A stretch of DNA of 64,000 nucleotides from Marinomonas ostreistagni (GCF_016461785.1 NZ_JAEMUH010000003.1:228449-292448); one strand, 5' to 3'. Shown: positions 1 through 9,146, counted from the first letter of the stretch. The notes: generated by a model from the sequence alone, not told the origin. Numbers and translations: made by a program.

Positions 1-47
1 TCCACTATGTGTTTTTTTAATGAGAAAAATGGACCTTGCTAGGCTAT

Positions 48-59
48 ATTGGATCCATT
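48..59. promoter_or_regulatory. VanR-type operator upstream of vanA
   Basis: The 12-mer ATTGGATCCATT differs by one base from the perfect palindrome ATTGGATCCAAT, which I recall as the operator of the GntR-family vanillate repressor VanR. It lies 33 bases upstream of the vanA start, where a repressor would block transcription. No vanR gene is visible in the window, so it would have to lie to the left or elsewhere. Confidence 0.65.
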
Positions 60-92
60 AAAGAACAAAAATAACACAATTAGGAGAAATTC

Positions 93-1181
93 ATGAGCCA
101 GCAACCGTTTCCAAAGAATACTTGGTATGTGGCCGCCATGTCGGAAGAGATTGGTACCGAGAAGCCATTAGGTCGCAAGATATGCGGCGAAAGCATTGCT
201 TTCTATCGTCCATCGGCCAATGAAATTGCCGCAGTACGGGACTTTTGTCCGCACCGTGGTGCTGCCATGTCATTAGGCTATGTAGAAGATGGCTTACTAA
301 TTTGTGGTTACCACGGTTTGAAAATGGGTGCCGATGGCAAAACCAAAGAAATGCCACTACAACGAGTGCAAGGTTTTCCATGTATGAAGTCATTCGCAGT
401 GGAAGAACGTTATGGCTTTATCTGGGTATGGCCGGGTGACCAAGATTTAGCGGATCCAAGTTTGATCCCTGTGCAAGAGTGGGCGATCAGTGATGACTGG
501 GCTTACGGCGGTGGTTTATACCATATCAATGCCGATTATCGTTTGATGATCGATAACCTAATGGATTTGACCCATGAAACCTATGTCCATGCGTCCAGCA
601 TCGGGCAAAAAGAAATCGATGAATCGCCAGTAGATACCAAGGTTAATGGCGATGAAGTCATCACCAGCCGAACCATGGAAAATATTACTGCACCGCCATT
701 TTGGCAAGCGGCGTTAGAAGCTAATGGTTTACCCAAAGACGCACCAGTTGACCGCTGGCAGCGCTGCCGTTTTACACCGCCTTCTCATGTGATGATTGAT
801 GTGGGTGTCGCGCTAGAGGGTAATGGTGGCTATGACGCGCCAAAAGACAAAAAAGCCAGCAGTATCGTAGTGGACTTTATCACTCCTGAAACCGAAGACA
901 CCATGTGGTATTTCTGGGGGATGGCGCGTAACTTTAAAGCAGATGATGCGGAGTTGACCGATAAAATTCGTGAAGGTCAGGGCGGCATATTCCAAGAAGA
1001 CTTGGAAGTGTTGGAGCGTCAGCAAGCTAATCTAAAAGCCTTCCCGGATTACGACTTGTTAAAACTCAATATCGACGCCGGAGGCGTGCAATCTCGTCGG
1101 GTGATTGAACGTATTATCAAGGCTGAGACTGCGGTTAAGATGGTACCCAATGACGCTCCTTTGCAAACGATCTCATTCTAA
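93..1181 (+). CDS. vanA: Vanillate O-demethylase oxygenase subunit (Rieske)
   Basis: Terminal oxygenase of vanillate monooxygenase, which demethylates vanillate to protocatechuate and formaldehyde in the cytoplasm, using electrons from VanB. The Rieske 2Fe-2S ligands are visible as C52-x-H54 and C71-x2-H74. The mononuclear iron region has the motif DLTHETYVH with H161 and H166. Length (362 aa) is typical, and long stretches resemble the Pseudomonas VanA I remember, including DNLMDLTHETYVHASSIG. The start follows an AGGAG ribosome site. vanB begins 9 bases downstream, so the two form an operon. Confidence is high because the VanA subgroup is distinctive within Rieske oxygenases. Confidence 0.95.
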   Translation: MSQQPFPKNTWYVAAMSEEIGTEKPLGRKICGESIAFYRPSANEIAAVRDFCPHRGAAMSLGYVEDGLLICGYHGLKMGADGKTKEMPLQRVQGFPCMKSFAVEERYGFIWVWPGDQDLADPSLIPVQEWAISDDWAYGGGLYHINADYRLMIDNLMDLTHETYVHASSIGQKEIDESPVDTKVNGDEVITSRTMENITAPPFWQAALEANGLPKDAPVDRWQRCRFTPPSHVMIDVGVALEGNGGYDAPKDKKASSIVVDFITPETEDTMWYFWGMARNFKADDAELTDKIREGQGGIFQEDLEVLERQQANLKAFPDYDLLKLNIDAGGVQSRRVIERIIKAETAVKMVPNDAPLQTISF

Positions 1182-1190
1182 GGTGGTGTC

Positions 1191-2156
1191 ATGATTGAAG
1201 TCGTTGTTCTAAATAAAGTCGACGAAGCCGCTGCGGTGGTGCGTCTGGTGCTAGGTAAAGCCGATGAAACAGCGCTACCGCCCTTTGAAGCGGGTGCGCA
1301 CATTGATATCAAATTACCAAGTGGCTTATTACGTCAGTATTCCTTATGTCGTTTGCAGTCTGATCCTCGTTATTACGAAATTGCAGTGTTAAAGGACCCA
1401 CAATCCCGTGGTGGCTCAGAAGAAGTGCATGGCTTAAACATTGGCGATGTGGTGCAGATTAGTGAACCAAAGAATCACTTTCCGCTACGCAGTAAAGAAG
1501 CCAAATCTTTGTTGATCGCCGGTGGTATAGGGGTGACGCCCTTATTGCCAATGGCGCAAACCCTGCAATGTGCGGGCACGTCATTTGAATTTTACTACTG
1601 TGGCAAATCACCGCGTACGGCTGCTTTCAGTGAAACTCTTAAGCAGGCATCGTTTGCCGATAAAATGCATTTCCATTTCAGTAGTGAACCTCAAAGCTCG
1701 GGCCGCATGGATATTAAATCGGTATTGAGTCAGCATGTGGCCGACTCGGATCTCTATGTCTGTGGTCCTGCAGAGTTTATTGCCAGTGTGCTGGAACATG
1801 CCGAAGCGTTAGGCTGGCCGGAAGAGAAAGTGCATCGCGAGTTCTTTGCAGCTCCAACTTTAGAGGCAGATTATACGGAAAATCATGCTTTCCAAATCAA
1901 AGTGGCTAGTACTGGACAAGTATTCGATGTCGCTGCCAACCAATCCATCACCGATGTACTGGACGAACAGGCTATTTTTGTACCGGTATCTTGCTGCGAA
2001 GGCGTTTGTGGCACTTGCTTAACCGATGTTATCAGTGGAGAGGTAGAGCATCGCGATATCTTTCTAAGCAAACAAGAAAAAGCTGAAGGCAAACAGATGC
2101 TGACCTGCTGCTCCCGAGCCAAAGAAGAGGGTGCTTTGATTGAATTAGATATTTAG
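1191..2156 (+). CDS. vanB: Vanillate O-demethylase reductase subunit
   Basis: Class IA-type oxygenase reductase that moves electrons from NAD(P)H through FMN and a plant-type 2Fe-2S centre to VanA. The N-terminal half carries the flavin-binding RQYSLC motif (about residues 48-53). It is followed by the nucleotide-binding stretch IAGGIGVTPLLPM. The C-terminal ferredoxin domain has ligands near C268, C273, C276 and C306. Length (321 aa) is normal for the family. It follows vanA closely with an AGGTGG ribosome site and ends at a terminator. Confidence 0.94.
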   Translation: MIEVVVLNKVDEAAAVVRLVLGKADETALPPFEAGAHIDIKLPSGLLRQYSLCRLQSDPRYYEIAVLKDPQSRGGSEEVHGLNIGDVVQISEPKNHFPLRSKEAKSLLIAGGIGVTPLLPMAQTLQCAGTSFEFYYCGKSPRTAAFSETLKQASFADKMHFHFSSEPQSSGRMDIKSVLSQHVADSDLYVCGPAEFIASVLEHAEALGWPEEKVHREFFAAPTLEADYTENHAFQIKVASTGQVFDVAANQSITDVLDEQAIFVPVSCCEGVCGTCLTDVISGEVEHRDIFLSKQEKAEGKQMLTCCSRAKEEGALIELDI

Positions 2157-2176
2157 TTATTTGTGGAGAGAAATAA

Positions 2177-2203
2177 AAATGCTAGGTAACTATCTAGCAT
2201 TTT
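2177..2203 (+). terminator. Rho-independent terminator after vanAB
   Basis: The stem AAATGCTAG / CTAGCATTT is separated by an 8-base loop and followed by a T run. It begins about 20 bases after the vanB stop. Confidence 0.85.
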
Positions 2204-2377
2204 TTTAGATCCTGTAGTTATCTCAATATAGTTTAACTCTTATTAGAAATGGAATGGTTTTAACTTTAAAAATATAGCCTGATAAGGTATTAAATTTTGA
2301 CTTTTATATTTAGGGTTATATAATCCAACCAAAATTACTTCGTCAAGCTTTCGCTAATGGAATAGAAAGGGAACAGT

Positions 2378-2671
2378 ATGGAAGGGCTTGTTTCGTCAAA
2401 AAGCTACGCTATCGCCGTATCATTGTCTGGGGTTTTTGGTGTTATAGGTATTCATCAATTTTACCTTGGGCGTTACGTTGAAGGTGTTATCGACCTCTCT
2501 CTTTTTTGCTTCACCTTATATTTCTATTTCACAGACCAGCTTCTTCTTGCGTTGCTGTTTTTTGCTGTCGATGCAATACATACTTTAATTGTAACTATTA
2601 TGCTTATGACTGGCTCCATCAAGGATGGAAGTGGCAAATATGTCTACTATCCAGGACAAGAGCTGAACTAG
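2378..2671 (+). CDS. TM2-domain membrane protein
   Basis: A 97-aa protein of unknown function with a TM2-type layout. A first hydrophobic segment containing GVFGVIGIHQFYLGRY is followed by two more hydrophobic stretches. A C-terminal TGSIKDGSGK sequence resembles the polar tail of TM2 proteins. An AAGGGAACAG ribosome site precedes the ATG. A second, shorter TM2 gene starts 13 bases after its stop, so the two are probably co-transcribed. The family is known only as small membrane proteins with two or more helices and no single established bacterial role. Confidence 0.8.
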   Translation: MEGLVSSKSYAIAVSLSGVFGVIGIHQFYLGRYVEGVIDLSLFCFTLYFYFTDQLLLALLFFAVDAIHTLIVTIMLMTGSIKDGSGKYVYYPGQELN

Positions 2672-2684
2672 AAAGGACTAGAAT

Positions 2685-2912
2685 ATGAATGATTTTTCCA
2701 TAGAGAGAAGTAAAAAAGGCTTCGTACCAACACTATTACTTTGCTTCTTTTTGGGAAGCCTTGGTGCTCACCGTTTTTATGCGGGAAAAATTGTAACAGG
2801 TATTTTAATGTTGTTTACCCTTGGTGGGTTAGGTATTTGGACAATTGTTGATTTTGTGATGATTGCTACGGGGAACTTTAAAGATACTTTCGGACGTCAA
2901 ATTAAGTCGTAA
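2685..2912 (+). CDS. TM2-domain membrane protein
   Basis: A 75-aa protein with the canonical TM2 pattern: a basic N-terminus (RSKKGF), a first membrane helix containing FFLGSLGAHRFYAGK, and a second helix GGLGIWTIVDFVMI. It ends in TGNFKDTFGR. It sits just downstream of another TM2 gene whose equivalent motifs (GIHQFYLGR, TGSIKDGSG) align with it, suggesting an old tandem duplication that diverged. Function unknown. Confidence 0.82.
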   Translation: MNDFSIERSKKGFVPTLLLCFFLGSLGAHRFYAGKIVTGILMLFTLGGLGIWTIVDFVMIATGNFKDTFGRQIKS

Positions 2913-3340
2913 AACAATATTGGTGAGGTTAGTTAAATGAATTTACGTTGACTTATCCTCATTTTTTTAAAATAACCTACAAATTTTGGTATCCAATTGG
3001 ATATCATTTTAATACGAAGTTGTTGTGCGATGGGTTACTGTATTATTGAGCCTAGATGTGCGCACAACAGCTTTCATCTGTAAAAAATTAAACCTACTAA
3101 ATTGATTTTTCTCTTTCCACTAATTTAGCTATTAAAAATAGCTTTCCATCAAAGTAAGACTCTACTAGTAAGAGTGTGTCCCAGTCACTTCAATTTTCCA
3201 TCAAAATAGCGCTCATTCTGACAATGATGTAGTATTGTCCGAGCTCAAATTCCCTCCATATAAGGTGTGCGTCATTTAGCACCGGAAACCATTGAGCCGA
3301 TTTTTTCAAAAGCTTTACTTATCAGTGGTTTAAGTGATTT
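2913..3340. other. Intergenic region before trpG
   Basis: These 428 bases hold no convincing gene. Visible elements are a perfect 14-base palindrome TATCCAATTGGATA (2990-3003), a small hairpin AGCTATT/AATAGCT (3127-3143), and two copies of TTCCATCAAA about 50 bases apart. I could not see a trp leader peptide with tandem tryptophan codons. Confidence 0.6.
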
Positions 3341-3919
3341 ATGGTTCTGATGATAGACAACTACGATTCTTTCACCTACAACTTGGTGCAGTATATTCGT
3401 GAGTTGGGTTATGAGGTGGATGTTCGTCGTAACGATGCCTTAACGATTGCAGATATTGAGGCGCTTGCGCCGAGTCATATTGTCATTTCTCCAGGGCCAT
3501 GTACGCCAAATGAAGCGGGCATTTCCTTGCAAGCAATTGAGCACTTTGCTGGCAGCATTCCTGTGTTGGGTATCTGCTTGGGGCATCAGAGTATTGCCCA
3601 AGTATTTGGTGGCGATGTGATTCGGGCCAAAACAGTAATGCACGGCAAAACCTCAAAGGTGTACCATAAGGGGATTGGTGTGTTCCGTGATTTGCCGAAT
3701 CCCTATAATGCGACCCGTTACCATTCCTTGGTGGTGAAGCAAGAAACCTTACCTGACTGTTTAGAGGTAACGGCGTGGACGCAAAACGATCAAGGTGAGC
3801 TGGATGAGATCATGGGCTTACGACATACAAGCATGAACATTGAAGGGGTGCAGTTTCACCCCGAGTCTATTTTGACAGAGCATGGTCATGCTCTGTTAGA
3901 CAACTTTTTCAAACATTAG
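3341..3919 (+). CDS. trpG: Anthranilate synthase glutaminase component
   Basis: Class I glutamine amidotransferase that supplies ammonia to TrpE for anthranilate synthesis, and may serve PabB as well. The oxyanion and nucleophile region reads GICLGHQS, with the catalytic Cys. The catalytic His-Glu pair is in QFHPES near the C-terminus. The N-terminus [14 protein letters not shown] matches Pseudomonas TrpG. Length (192 aa) is standard. trpD and trpC follow directly. TrpE is not in the window, the split arrangement known from pseudomonads. Confidence 0.93.
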   Translation: MVLMIDNYDSFTYNLVQYIRELGYEVDVRRNDALTIADIEALAPSHIVISPGPCTPNEAGISLQAIEHFAGSIPVLGICLGHQSIAQVFGGDVIRAKTVMHGKTSKVYHKGIGVFRDLPNPYNATRYHSLVVKQETLPDCLEVTAWTQNDQGELDEIMGLRHTSMNIEGVQFHPESILTEHGHALLDNFFKH

Positions 3920-3929
3920 GAGTTGGCTG

Positions 3930-4979
3930 GTGGAAATTAAACAAGCGATTGCCAAGGTGGTTAACAAGCAAGACCTCACTGGTGATGAAATGCGTGATGT
4001 GATGAATGACATCATGACGGGTCAAGCAACCCCAGCACAGATCGGTGGTTTTTTAATTGGCTTGCGCATGAAAGGTGAGACCGTAGAAGAGATCACTGCG
4101 GCGGCTCAAGTTATGCGTGAATTGTCGACCAAAGTTGATTTAGGCGATGAAGCTTTGGTTGATACCTGTGGTACAGGTGGTGATGGCGGTAATTTGTTTA
4201 ACGTTTCCACTGCATCTGCTTTTGCAGTCGCAGCGGCGGGTGGTCGTGTGGCAAAACACGGTGGTCGTTCGGTTTCCTCTAAATCAGGCAGTGCTGATGT
4301 ATTGGAGAAAGCAGGCGTTTACTTGGGCTTAGACAGCGAACAAGTTAAACGTTGTGTTCAGGAGTTAGGCTTAGGATTTATGTTTGCACCGAATCATCAT
4401 TCAGCGATGAAGTATGCGGTTGGGCCTCGCAAAGAAATGGCAACACGAACCTTGTTTAACCTATTAGGACCACTGACAAATCCTGCCGGAGCAAAACGCC
4501 AAGTAATGGGCGTTTTTGGTAAAGAGTGGGTACGTCCTATCGCGGAAGTCTTAAAAGCGTTAGGTAGCGAACACGTGATGGTTGTCCATTCAGCAGATGG
4601 TTTAGATGAAATTAGCATTGCTGGACCAACCTATGTGGCAGAGCTTAAAGATGGTGACATTACGGAGTACGAAATAGCACCAGAGCAATTTGGTATTGAG
4701 CGTCAATCATTGTCATTAGTGCAAACGGTCGATGCGGATAGCAGTCTAGAAATGTTGAAGACGGCTTTAGAGGGTAAGGGTAAGGAAAACGCACCGCGTG
4801 ACATTGTGTCATTAAATGCGGGGGCGGCAATCTACGTATCTGGCGTAGCGGATTCCTTAGCTGAAGGTGTGGCGATCGCTGAAGATGTGATCTGCGGTGG
4901 TTTGGCGAAGATCAAACTACAAGAGCTAGCGAGCTTTACTCGTTGCTATATGCCTGAAGCATCAGAAACAGCGAACTAA
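3930..4979 (+). CDS. trpD: Anthranilate phosphoribosyltransferase
   Basis: Transfers phosphoribose from PRPP to anthranilate in tryptophan synthesis. The PRPP-binding motif CGTGGDGG lies at residues 80-87. The [15 protein letters not shown] segment that contacts anthranilate and PRPP is near 109-123. Length is 349 aa, typical for a stand-alone enzyme without a fused TrpG domain. The start is GTG, chosen because an AGGAG ribosome site lies about 8 bases upstream and the next in-frame ATG is inside conserved sequence. It begins 10 bases after trpG. Confidence 0.94.
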   Translation: MEIKQAIAKVVNKQDLTGDEMRDVMNDIMTGQATPAQIGGFLIGLRMKGETVEEITAAAQVMRELSTKVDLGDEALVDTCGTGGDGGNLFNVSTASAFAVAAAGGRVAKHGGRSVSSKSGSADVLEKAGVYLGLDSEQVKRCVQELGLGFMFAPNHHSAMKYAVGPRKEMATRTLFNLLGPLTNPAGAKRQVMGVFGKEWVRPIAEVLKALGSEHVMVVHSADGLDEISIAGPTYVAELKDGDITEYEIAPEQFGIERQSLSLVQTVDADSSLEMLKTALEGKGKENAPRDIVSLNAGAAIYVSGVADSLAEGVAIAEDVICGGLAKIKLQELASFTRCYMPEASETAN

Positions 4980-4993
4980 AATAGAGAGCCATT

Positions 4994-5806
4994 ATGCAAG
5001 TCGAGACTCCAACAATTTTAAAAAAGATCGTGGCGCGTAAGTACGAGGAAATCAGTGAGCGTCAAGCGCGCACGCCGTTTGCTAATCTTGAGATCGCAGC
5101 AGCAGCGGCCAATGCTCATAATCCGACGCGTGGTTTTGCTGCCGCAATACGCAGTAAAATTGCTGTAGGTAAGGCAGGGGTGATTGCGGAAATTAAAAAA
5201 GCTTCCCCAAGCAAGGGAATCTTGCGAGATCCGTTCTCTCCAAAAGACATTGCTGTGTCCTATGAAAAAGGTGGCGCAGCGTGTTTGTCTGTGTTGACCG
5301 ATCAGGATTATTTTCAAGGTCACGAAGATTACTTGGTAGAAGCACGTAATGCCTGCTCGCTACCAGTAATTCGTAAGGATTTTATTGTTGACCCTTACCA
5401 AGTGATGGAAGCTCGCTCGATTGGCGCTGACTGTATTTTGTTGATTGCTGCTTGTCTATCTGGCAAAGAGCTACGTGAGCTAGACAAGATGGCCCGAGAC
5501 TTGTCGATGGATGTATTGGTAGAAGTGCATAATCGTGCTGAGCTTGAGTTGGCGCTAGAGTATACGGAAACGGAGTTGTTGGGGATCAATAATCGTGACT
5601 TGCATACGTTTGAACTGAGTTTGCAGCATACGTTCGAACTGATGAATGATGTGCCAAAAGATCGCTTAATTGTCACTGAGAGTGGTATTCATACTCGCGA
5701 TGATGTGGCAGCTATGCGTGAAAATGATATCCATGCTTTCTTAGTGGGTGAAGCCTTTATGAAAGCGAGCAATCCGGGCGAGAAACTGGCGGAATTGTTT
5801 AAATAA
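4994..5806 (+). CDS. trpC: Indole-3-glycerol phosphate synthase
   Basis: A TIM-barrel enzyme that closes the indole ring in tryptophan synthesis. Visible motifs are AEIKKASPSKG (beta-strand 1, with the catalytic Lys), the RKDFIVDPYQ stretch, and GINNRDL, followed by ESGI and FLVGEAFM at the phosphate site. Length (270 aa) is that of a monofunctional TrpC with no fused TrpF. It is third in the trpGDC operon, 14 bases after trpD. Confidence 0.95.
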   Translation: MQVETPTILKKIVARKYEEISERQARTPFANLEIAAAAANAHNPTRGFAAAIRSKIAVGKAGVIAEIKKASPSKGILRDPFSPKDIAVSYEKGGAACLSVLTDQDYFQGHEDYLVEARNACSLPVIRKDFIVDPYQVMEARSIGADCILLIAACLSGKELRELDKMARDLSMDVLVEVHNRAELELALEYTETELLGINNRDLHTFELSLQHTFELMNDVPKDRLIVTESGIHTRDDVAAMRENDIHAFLVGEAFMKASNPGEKLAELFK

Positions 5807-5825
5807 GATTTGAGAGAAGAACGCT

Positions 5826-6233
5826 ATGAAAACAAGTGTAGCTTGGCAAGAAGACGTACATTTTACTGCTGAAACGGGTTCTGGCTTTAAAGTAGAGATC
5901 GATGGCAATCAAACGGCAGGCCCACGCCCGATGGAACTTATCCTAGCTGGGTTAGGCGGATGTACTTCTTATGATGTGGTGAATATCCTGAAAAAAGCGC
6001 GCCAAGATGTTGTGTCTTGTGTGGCGCAGATAGATGCAGATCGTGCTGAGACTGTACCGTCTGTATTTACTGAGATTCGTGTGCACTTTGTTGTCACTGG
6101 TCGTAAGATCAAAGAAAGTCATGTGGCGCGTGCGGTAAAACTGTCTGCGGAAGAGTACTGTTCCGCGTCTTTGATGCTTGAGCGTGGTGGCGTGAATATT
6201 GTCCACAGTTATGAAGTGATTGAAGTAGAGTAA
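5826..6233 (+). CDS. OsmC-family protein (YhfA-like)
   Basis: Small OsmC/Ohr-fold protein of 135 aa. The two conserved cysteines expected of peroxide-reducing OsmC-like proteins are present, one in GGCTSYDV (about residue 47) and one in EEYCSASLML (about residue 113). The sequence is closer to the YhfA branch than to OsmC or Ohr, so a general thiol or redox role is likely and the substrate is unknown. It follows trpC by 19 bases and may be read through from the trp operon. A terminator follows. Confidence 0.85.
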   Translation: MKTSVAWQEDVHFTAETGSGFKVEIDGNQTAGPRPMELILAGLGGCTSYDVVNILKKARQDVVSCVAQIDADRAETVPSVFTEIRVHFVVTGRKIKESHVARAVKLSAEEYCSASLMLERGGVNIVHSYEVIEVE

Positions 6234-6260
6234 GTCATCACTTACTTTTGATATATTAAA

Positions 6261-6285
6261 TGGCCTCATATTCGAGGCCATTTTT
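6261..6285. terminator. Terminator between OsmC gene and gbdR-like gene
   Basis: Stem TGGCCTC / GAGGCCA with a 6-base loop and five Ts on the plus side. It serves the rightward trp-osmC unit and may also act on the converging regulator gene. Confidence 0.85.
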
Positions 6286-6300
6286 ATTGGTAGATAATCG

Positions 6301-7350
6301 TTATGCCTGGCTGGTTTTCTTACGAAAGTTACTGGGTGCTACGCCAAAGTAGTCTTTGAAACAGTTACTAAAATGGCTGGAGCTAACAAAGCCGCTGGCA
6401 ATGGCGACTTCAATAATTGGCTTGTTGGTCTGCTGTAGCAAACGACGTGCGTAAGTGATGCGCAGCTCAAGGTAATAACGCGATGGGCTGGTTTCTAAAT
6501 GGTTCTGAAACAAGCGCTCAAGCTGACGACGTGAAACGCTAGCGTAATGTAACAGCTCTTCAAGGGTTAAAGGCTCTTCGATATTACTGCGCATCAGTTC
6601 TAGCACTTTCTTGAGTGCGTCTGGGTATTGAGCCTCATCGGTCGGTTGTGGGATCGGTGTAATAGGACTCTCTGCAAGCTGATCACAGGTCAAGATCTCT
6701 TTCACCGCTCGTGCAATACGATTTCCCTGCATGTCTTCGACCAAAGAAAGCATCATTCCTAGAGCGCTTACTGGTCCTGAACAGCTTAAAATCGACCCAT
6801 CAATGATGGACGTTTCTTTGGCAATGGTGGTGTCTTGGAAATGTTCTTTCACGTATGGATGATTATCAGGGTGAACGGCGATTCGTCGTCCTTGCGTTAA
6901 ACCTGCGTGAGCTAGGGCAATGGAACCATTCCACAATCCGCCCAAGTACGCGTCATTTTTTTGATGGCTTTTAAGGTACTCTGTTAACGCAGGTTGCTCT
7001 GCCAATTGGCAGCGGTAACCGCCACAAACGATTAGCACATCAAATAATGGGCTTGGTGTGTTAAGTCTTTCTTCAATACTGCTTCCTGTCGCAATCTCAA
7101 TCCCCAAATCACTAGTAACAGACGAACCTGTTAGGCTTAAGGTCGCGTAGTCAAACAGCTTCTCCGTTTGTACTAAATTCGCCGTCACCAAGGCATCGAC
7201 AGCACCTGTGAACGCCACCATAGAGAAATGCTCAAGCAGTACAAAGCCAATCATGATCGGTGCTTTATCCTGATCAGGCGTAATCACGTGAGCATGATTG
7301 TGGTCAGCATGAGAAGGGCTAAAGTGCTTTTTTTGAACAGATTGCGTCAT
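6301..7350 (-). CDS. gbdR: GbdR-like AraC-family regulator
   Basis: Transcriptional activator of the GlxA/GbdR type, 349 aa. The N-terminal half (about residues 30-200) is a DJ-1/PfpI-like sensor domain. It has the cysteine-containing nucleophile-elbow stretch VCGGYRCQL and lacks clear catalytic features. The C-terminal hundred residues are an AraC helix-turn-helix pair with SRRQLERLF and IIEVAIASGFVSSSHFSNCF. In Pseudomonas, GbdR senses glycine betaine and dimethylglycine and activates the sox genes. This gene is divergent from soxBDAG, which supports the same role. The effector cannot be read from the sequence. Confidence 0.85.
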   Translation of the reverse strand: MTQSVQKKHFSPSHADHNHAHVITPDQDKAPIMIGFVLLEHFSMVAFTGAVDALVTANLVQTEKLFDYATLSLTGSSVTSDLGIEIATGSSIEERLNTPSPLFDVLIVCGGYRCQLAEQPALTEYLKSHQKNDAYLGGLWNGSIALAHAGLTQGRRIAVHPDNHPYVKEHFQDTTIAKETSIIDGSILSCSGPVSALGMMLSLVEDMQGNRIARAVKEILTCDQLAESPITPIPQPTDEAQYPDALKKVLELMRSNIEEPLTLEELLHYASVSRRQLERLFQNHLETSPSRYYLELRITYARRLLQQTNKPIIEVAIASGFVSSSHFSNCFKDYFGVAPSNFRKKTSQA

Positions 7351-7754
7351 GGTTAGCGAGGGTTCCTATGAGAATAGTATTGCAGCAATTGTGCAAGTGT
7401 ATGTGAAAGCAGAAGCTAAGGTAAGGCTCAAATGCATATAGCGATAAAAAATAGCTGGCTCAAGGACGCTCAAATTCACCACATTTATGTCGTTTTACGA
7501 CGTTTATTTTAGGTGTCGTAAATGACCATCTATTTGACGCAATCAAAAAAGTTACAGTTCAGGGGGTTTCATAGTATAGGTGATGTAGGTTGATTTTTCT
7601 GGTTTGGCAGGAGTGCTTCAATGTCTCCTTATTCACTACTGGTCTTCCGCTGGTTCTTTCTGTTGTAAGTCACTCAAGCATTGTGTCAATGCACGTGAGT
7701 TACGTTGAAGTGATGACTGCCTTCCGCTTTCCAGAATCAACTGAACATAAGTTT
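7351..7754. other. Divergent regulatory region, gbdR-like / sox operon
   Basis: About 400 bases without an intact gene between the regulator and the glyA relic. Direct repeats TGTCGT occur at 7488-7493 and 7514-7519, 26 bases apart. The first begins a 13-base inverted sequence GTCGTTTTACGAC. These are candidate binding half-sites for the divergent AraC-type regulator. Confidence 0.5.
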
Positions 7755-7820
7755 CATACGATCAACGCAGTGACAGAGCAAGTAAACGCGCTTTGCGCCG
7801 ACTACCCAGTCTATCGCTAG
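7755..7820 (+). pseudogene. glyA: Relic of glyA C-terminus
   Basis: Twenty-one codons before a TAG encode INAVTEQVNALCADYPVYR and the two preceding residues. This resembles the conserved extreme C-terminus of serine hydroxymethyltransferase, which ends in V-x2-LC-x2-(F/Y)PVY. Nothing upstream in this frame looks like the rest of the enzyme. In Pseudomonas glyA1 directly precedes soxBDAG, and this fragment lies 57 bases upstream of soxB. I infer a deletion that removed most of glyA. Chance similarity is possible because the fragment is short. Confidence 0.6.
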
Positions 7821-7877
7821 TATTACCACTTTGTAATGCAGTCCCAAGTAGGTCTGCCATGATAAGGAGCTGACACA

Positions 7878-9131
7878 ATGCAGCAGTATTCCGGATTTGG
7901 CTTGTTAAAGCACAGTCTAAGCCATCATGAAAATTGGCAACGGGTTTGGCGCAACCCGACACCGAAGAAAAAGTACGATGTCATCATCGTCGGCGGCGGT
8001 GGTCACGGTCTTGCCACAGCTTATTATCTTGCAAAAGAGCACAACATCACGAATGTTGCGGTGATCGAGAAAGGCTACTTAGGTGGCGGTAATACAGCAC
8101 GTAATACGACGATCGTTCGTTCTAACTACCTTTGGGATGAAGCCGCTCACCTATACGAGCATGCGATGAAGTTGTGGGAAGGCCTATCTCAAGATTTGAA
8201 CTACAACGTCATGTTTTCACAACGTGGCTGTTTGAACTTAGGTCACACTCTGCAAGACATGCGCGACATCGAACGTCGAGTTAATGCGAACCGTCTAAAT
8301 GGTATCGACGGTGAAGTATTGGATGCGAAGCAAGTCAATGAGATCGTGCCGATCCTTGATTGCTCTTCAAATGCTCGTTACCCAGTGATGGGCGCCTCTT
8401 GGCAACCTCGCGCGGGTGTCGCTCGTCACGATGCTGTAGCTTGGGGCTTTGCTCGTGGTGCTGATATGCGCGGAGTAGATTTAATCCAGCAAACAGAAGT
8501 GGTCGATTTCATTATTGAAGATGGCACAGTTGTAGGGGTTAAAACAGACCGTTACGGTGATATCAAAGCCGATCGCGTAGGTTGTGTCACAGCAGGTCAC
8601 TCAGGTGTGATGGCCGCTAAAGCGGGTTTCGAATTACCGCTGGAATCTCACCCACTACAAGCGTTGGTATCTGAGCCAATCAAACCAATCCTAGACACAG
8701 TTGTCATGTCTAACCACGTACATGGTTACGCATCTCAGTCTGACAAAGGGGACTTGGTAATCGGTGCGGGTATTGATGGTTACACAGGTTACGGTCAACG
8801 CGGATCTTACTCGACGATCGAACACACAATCCAAGCGATTGTTGAAATGTTCCCGATCTTTAGCCGTGTGCGCATGAACCGTCAATGGGGCGGTATCGTG
8901 GATACGTGTCCTGATGCTTGTCCGATTATTTCGGAAACCCCAGTGAAAAATCTTTTCTTCAACTGTGGTTGGGGTACCGGTGGTTTTAAAGCCACACCAG
9001 GGTCAGGCAACGTCTTTGCAGCGTCTCTTGCGAAAGGCGAAATGCACGAATTGGCGAAGCCATTCTCTATGTTCCGATTCCACAACGGCGCGCTTATCGA
9101 TGAGCACGGCGCTGCTGGCGTAGCACACTAA
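7878..9131 (+). CDS. soxB: Sarcosine oxidase beta subunit
   Basis: FAD/FMN-containing subunit of heterotetrameric sarcosine oxidase, which demethylates sarcosine to glycine and passes the methyl carbon to tetrahydrofolate. The dinucleotide-binding motif [14 protein letters not shown] is near residues 37-50. ARHDAVAWG (about 180) holds the His expected to bind FMN covalently. Length (417 aa) fits the subunit. It is preceded by an AAGGAG ribosome site and starts the soxBDAG-purU unit. Confidence 0.96.
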   Translation: MQQYSGFGLLKHSLSHHENWQRVWRNPTPKKKYDVIIVGGGGHGLATAYYLAKEHNITNVAVIEKGYLGGGNTARNTTIVRSNYLWDEAAHLYEHAMKLWEGLSQDLNYNVMFSQRGCLNLGHTLQDMRDIERRVNANRLNGIDGEVLDAKQVNEIVPILDCSSNARYPVMGASWQPRAGVARHDAVAWGFARGADMRGVDLIQQTEVVDFIIEDGTVVGVKTDRYGDIKADRVGCVTAGHSGVMAAKAGFELPLESHPLQALVSEPIKPILDTVVMSNHVHGYASQSDKGDLVIGAGIDGYTGYGQRGSYSTIEHTIQAIVEMFPIFSRVRMNRQWGGIVDTCPDACPIISETPVKNLFFNCGWGTGGFKATPGSGNVFAASLAKGEMHELAKPFSMFRFHNGALIDEHGAAGVAH

Positions 9132-9146
9132 CGGGAGAGTTATTAC

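Noticed and set aside
3341..3919. Naming the amidotransferase pabA
   Set aside because: The gene is directly followed by trpD and trpC, so trpG is the better name, although a dual role is possible.
7590..7820. 76-aa reading frame upstream of soxB as an intact gene
   Set aside because: Only the last 20 or so residues resemble a known protein (the glyA end). The rest has no ribosome site or recognisable fold, so I report a relic instead.
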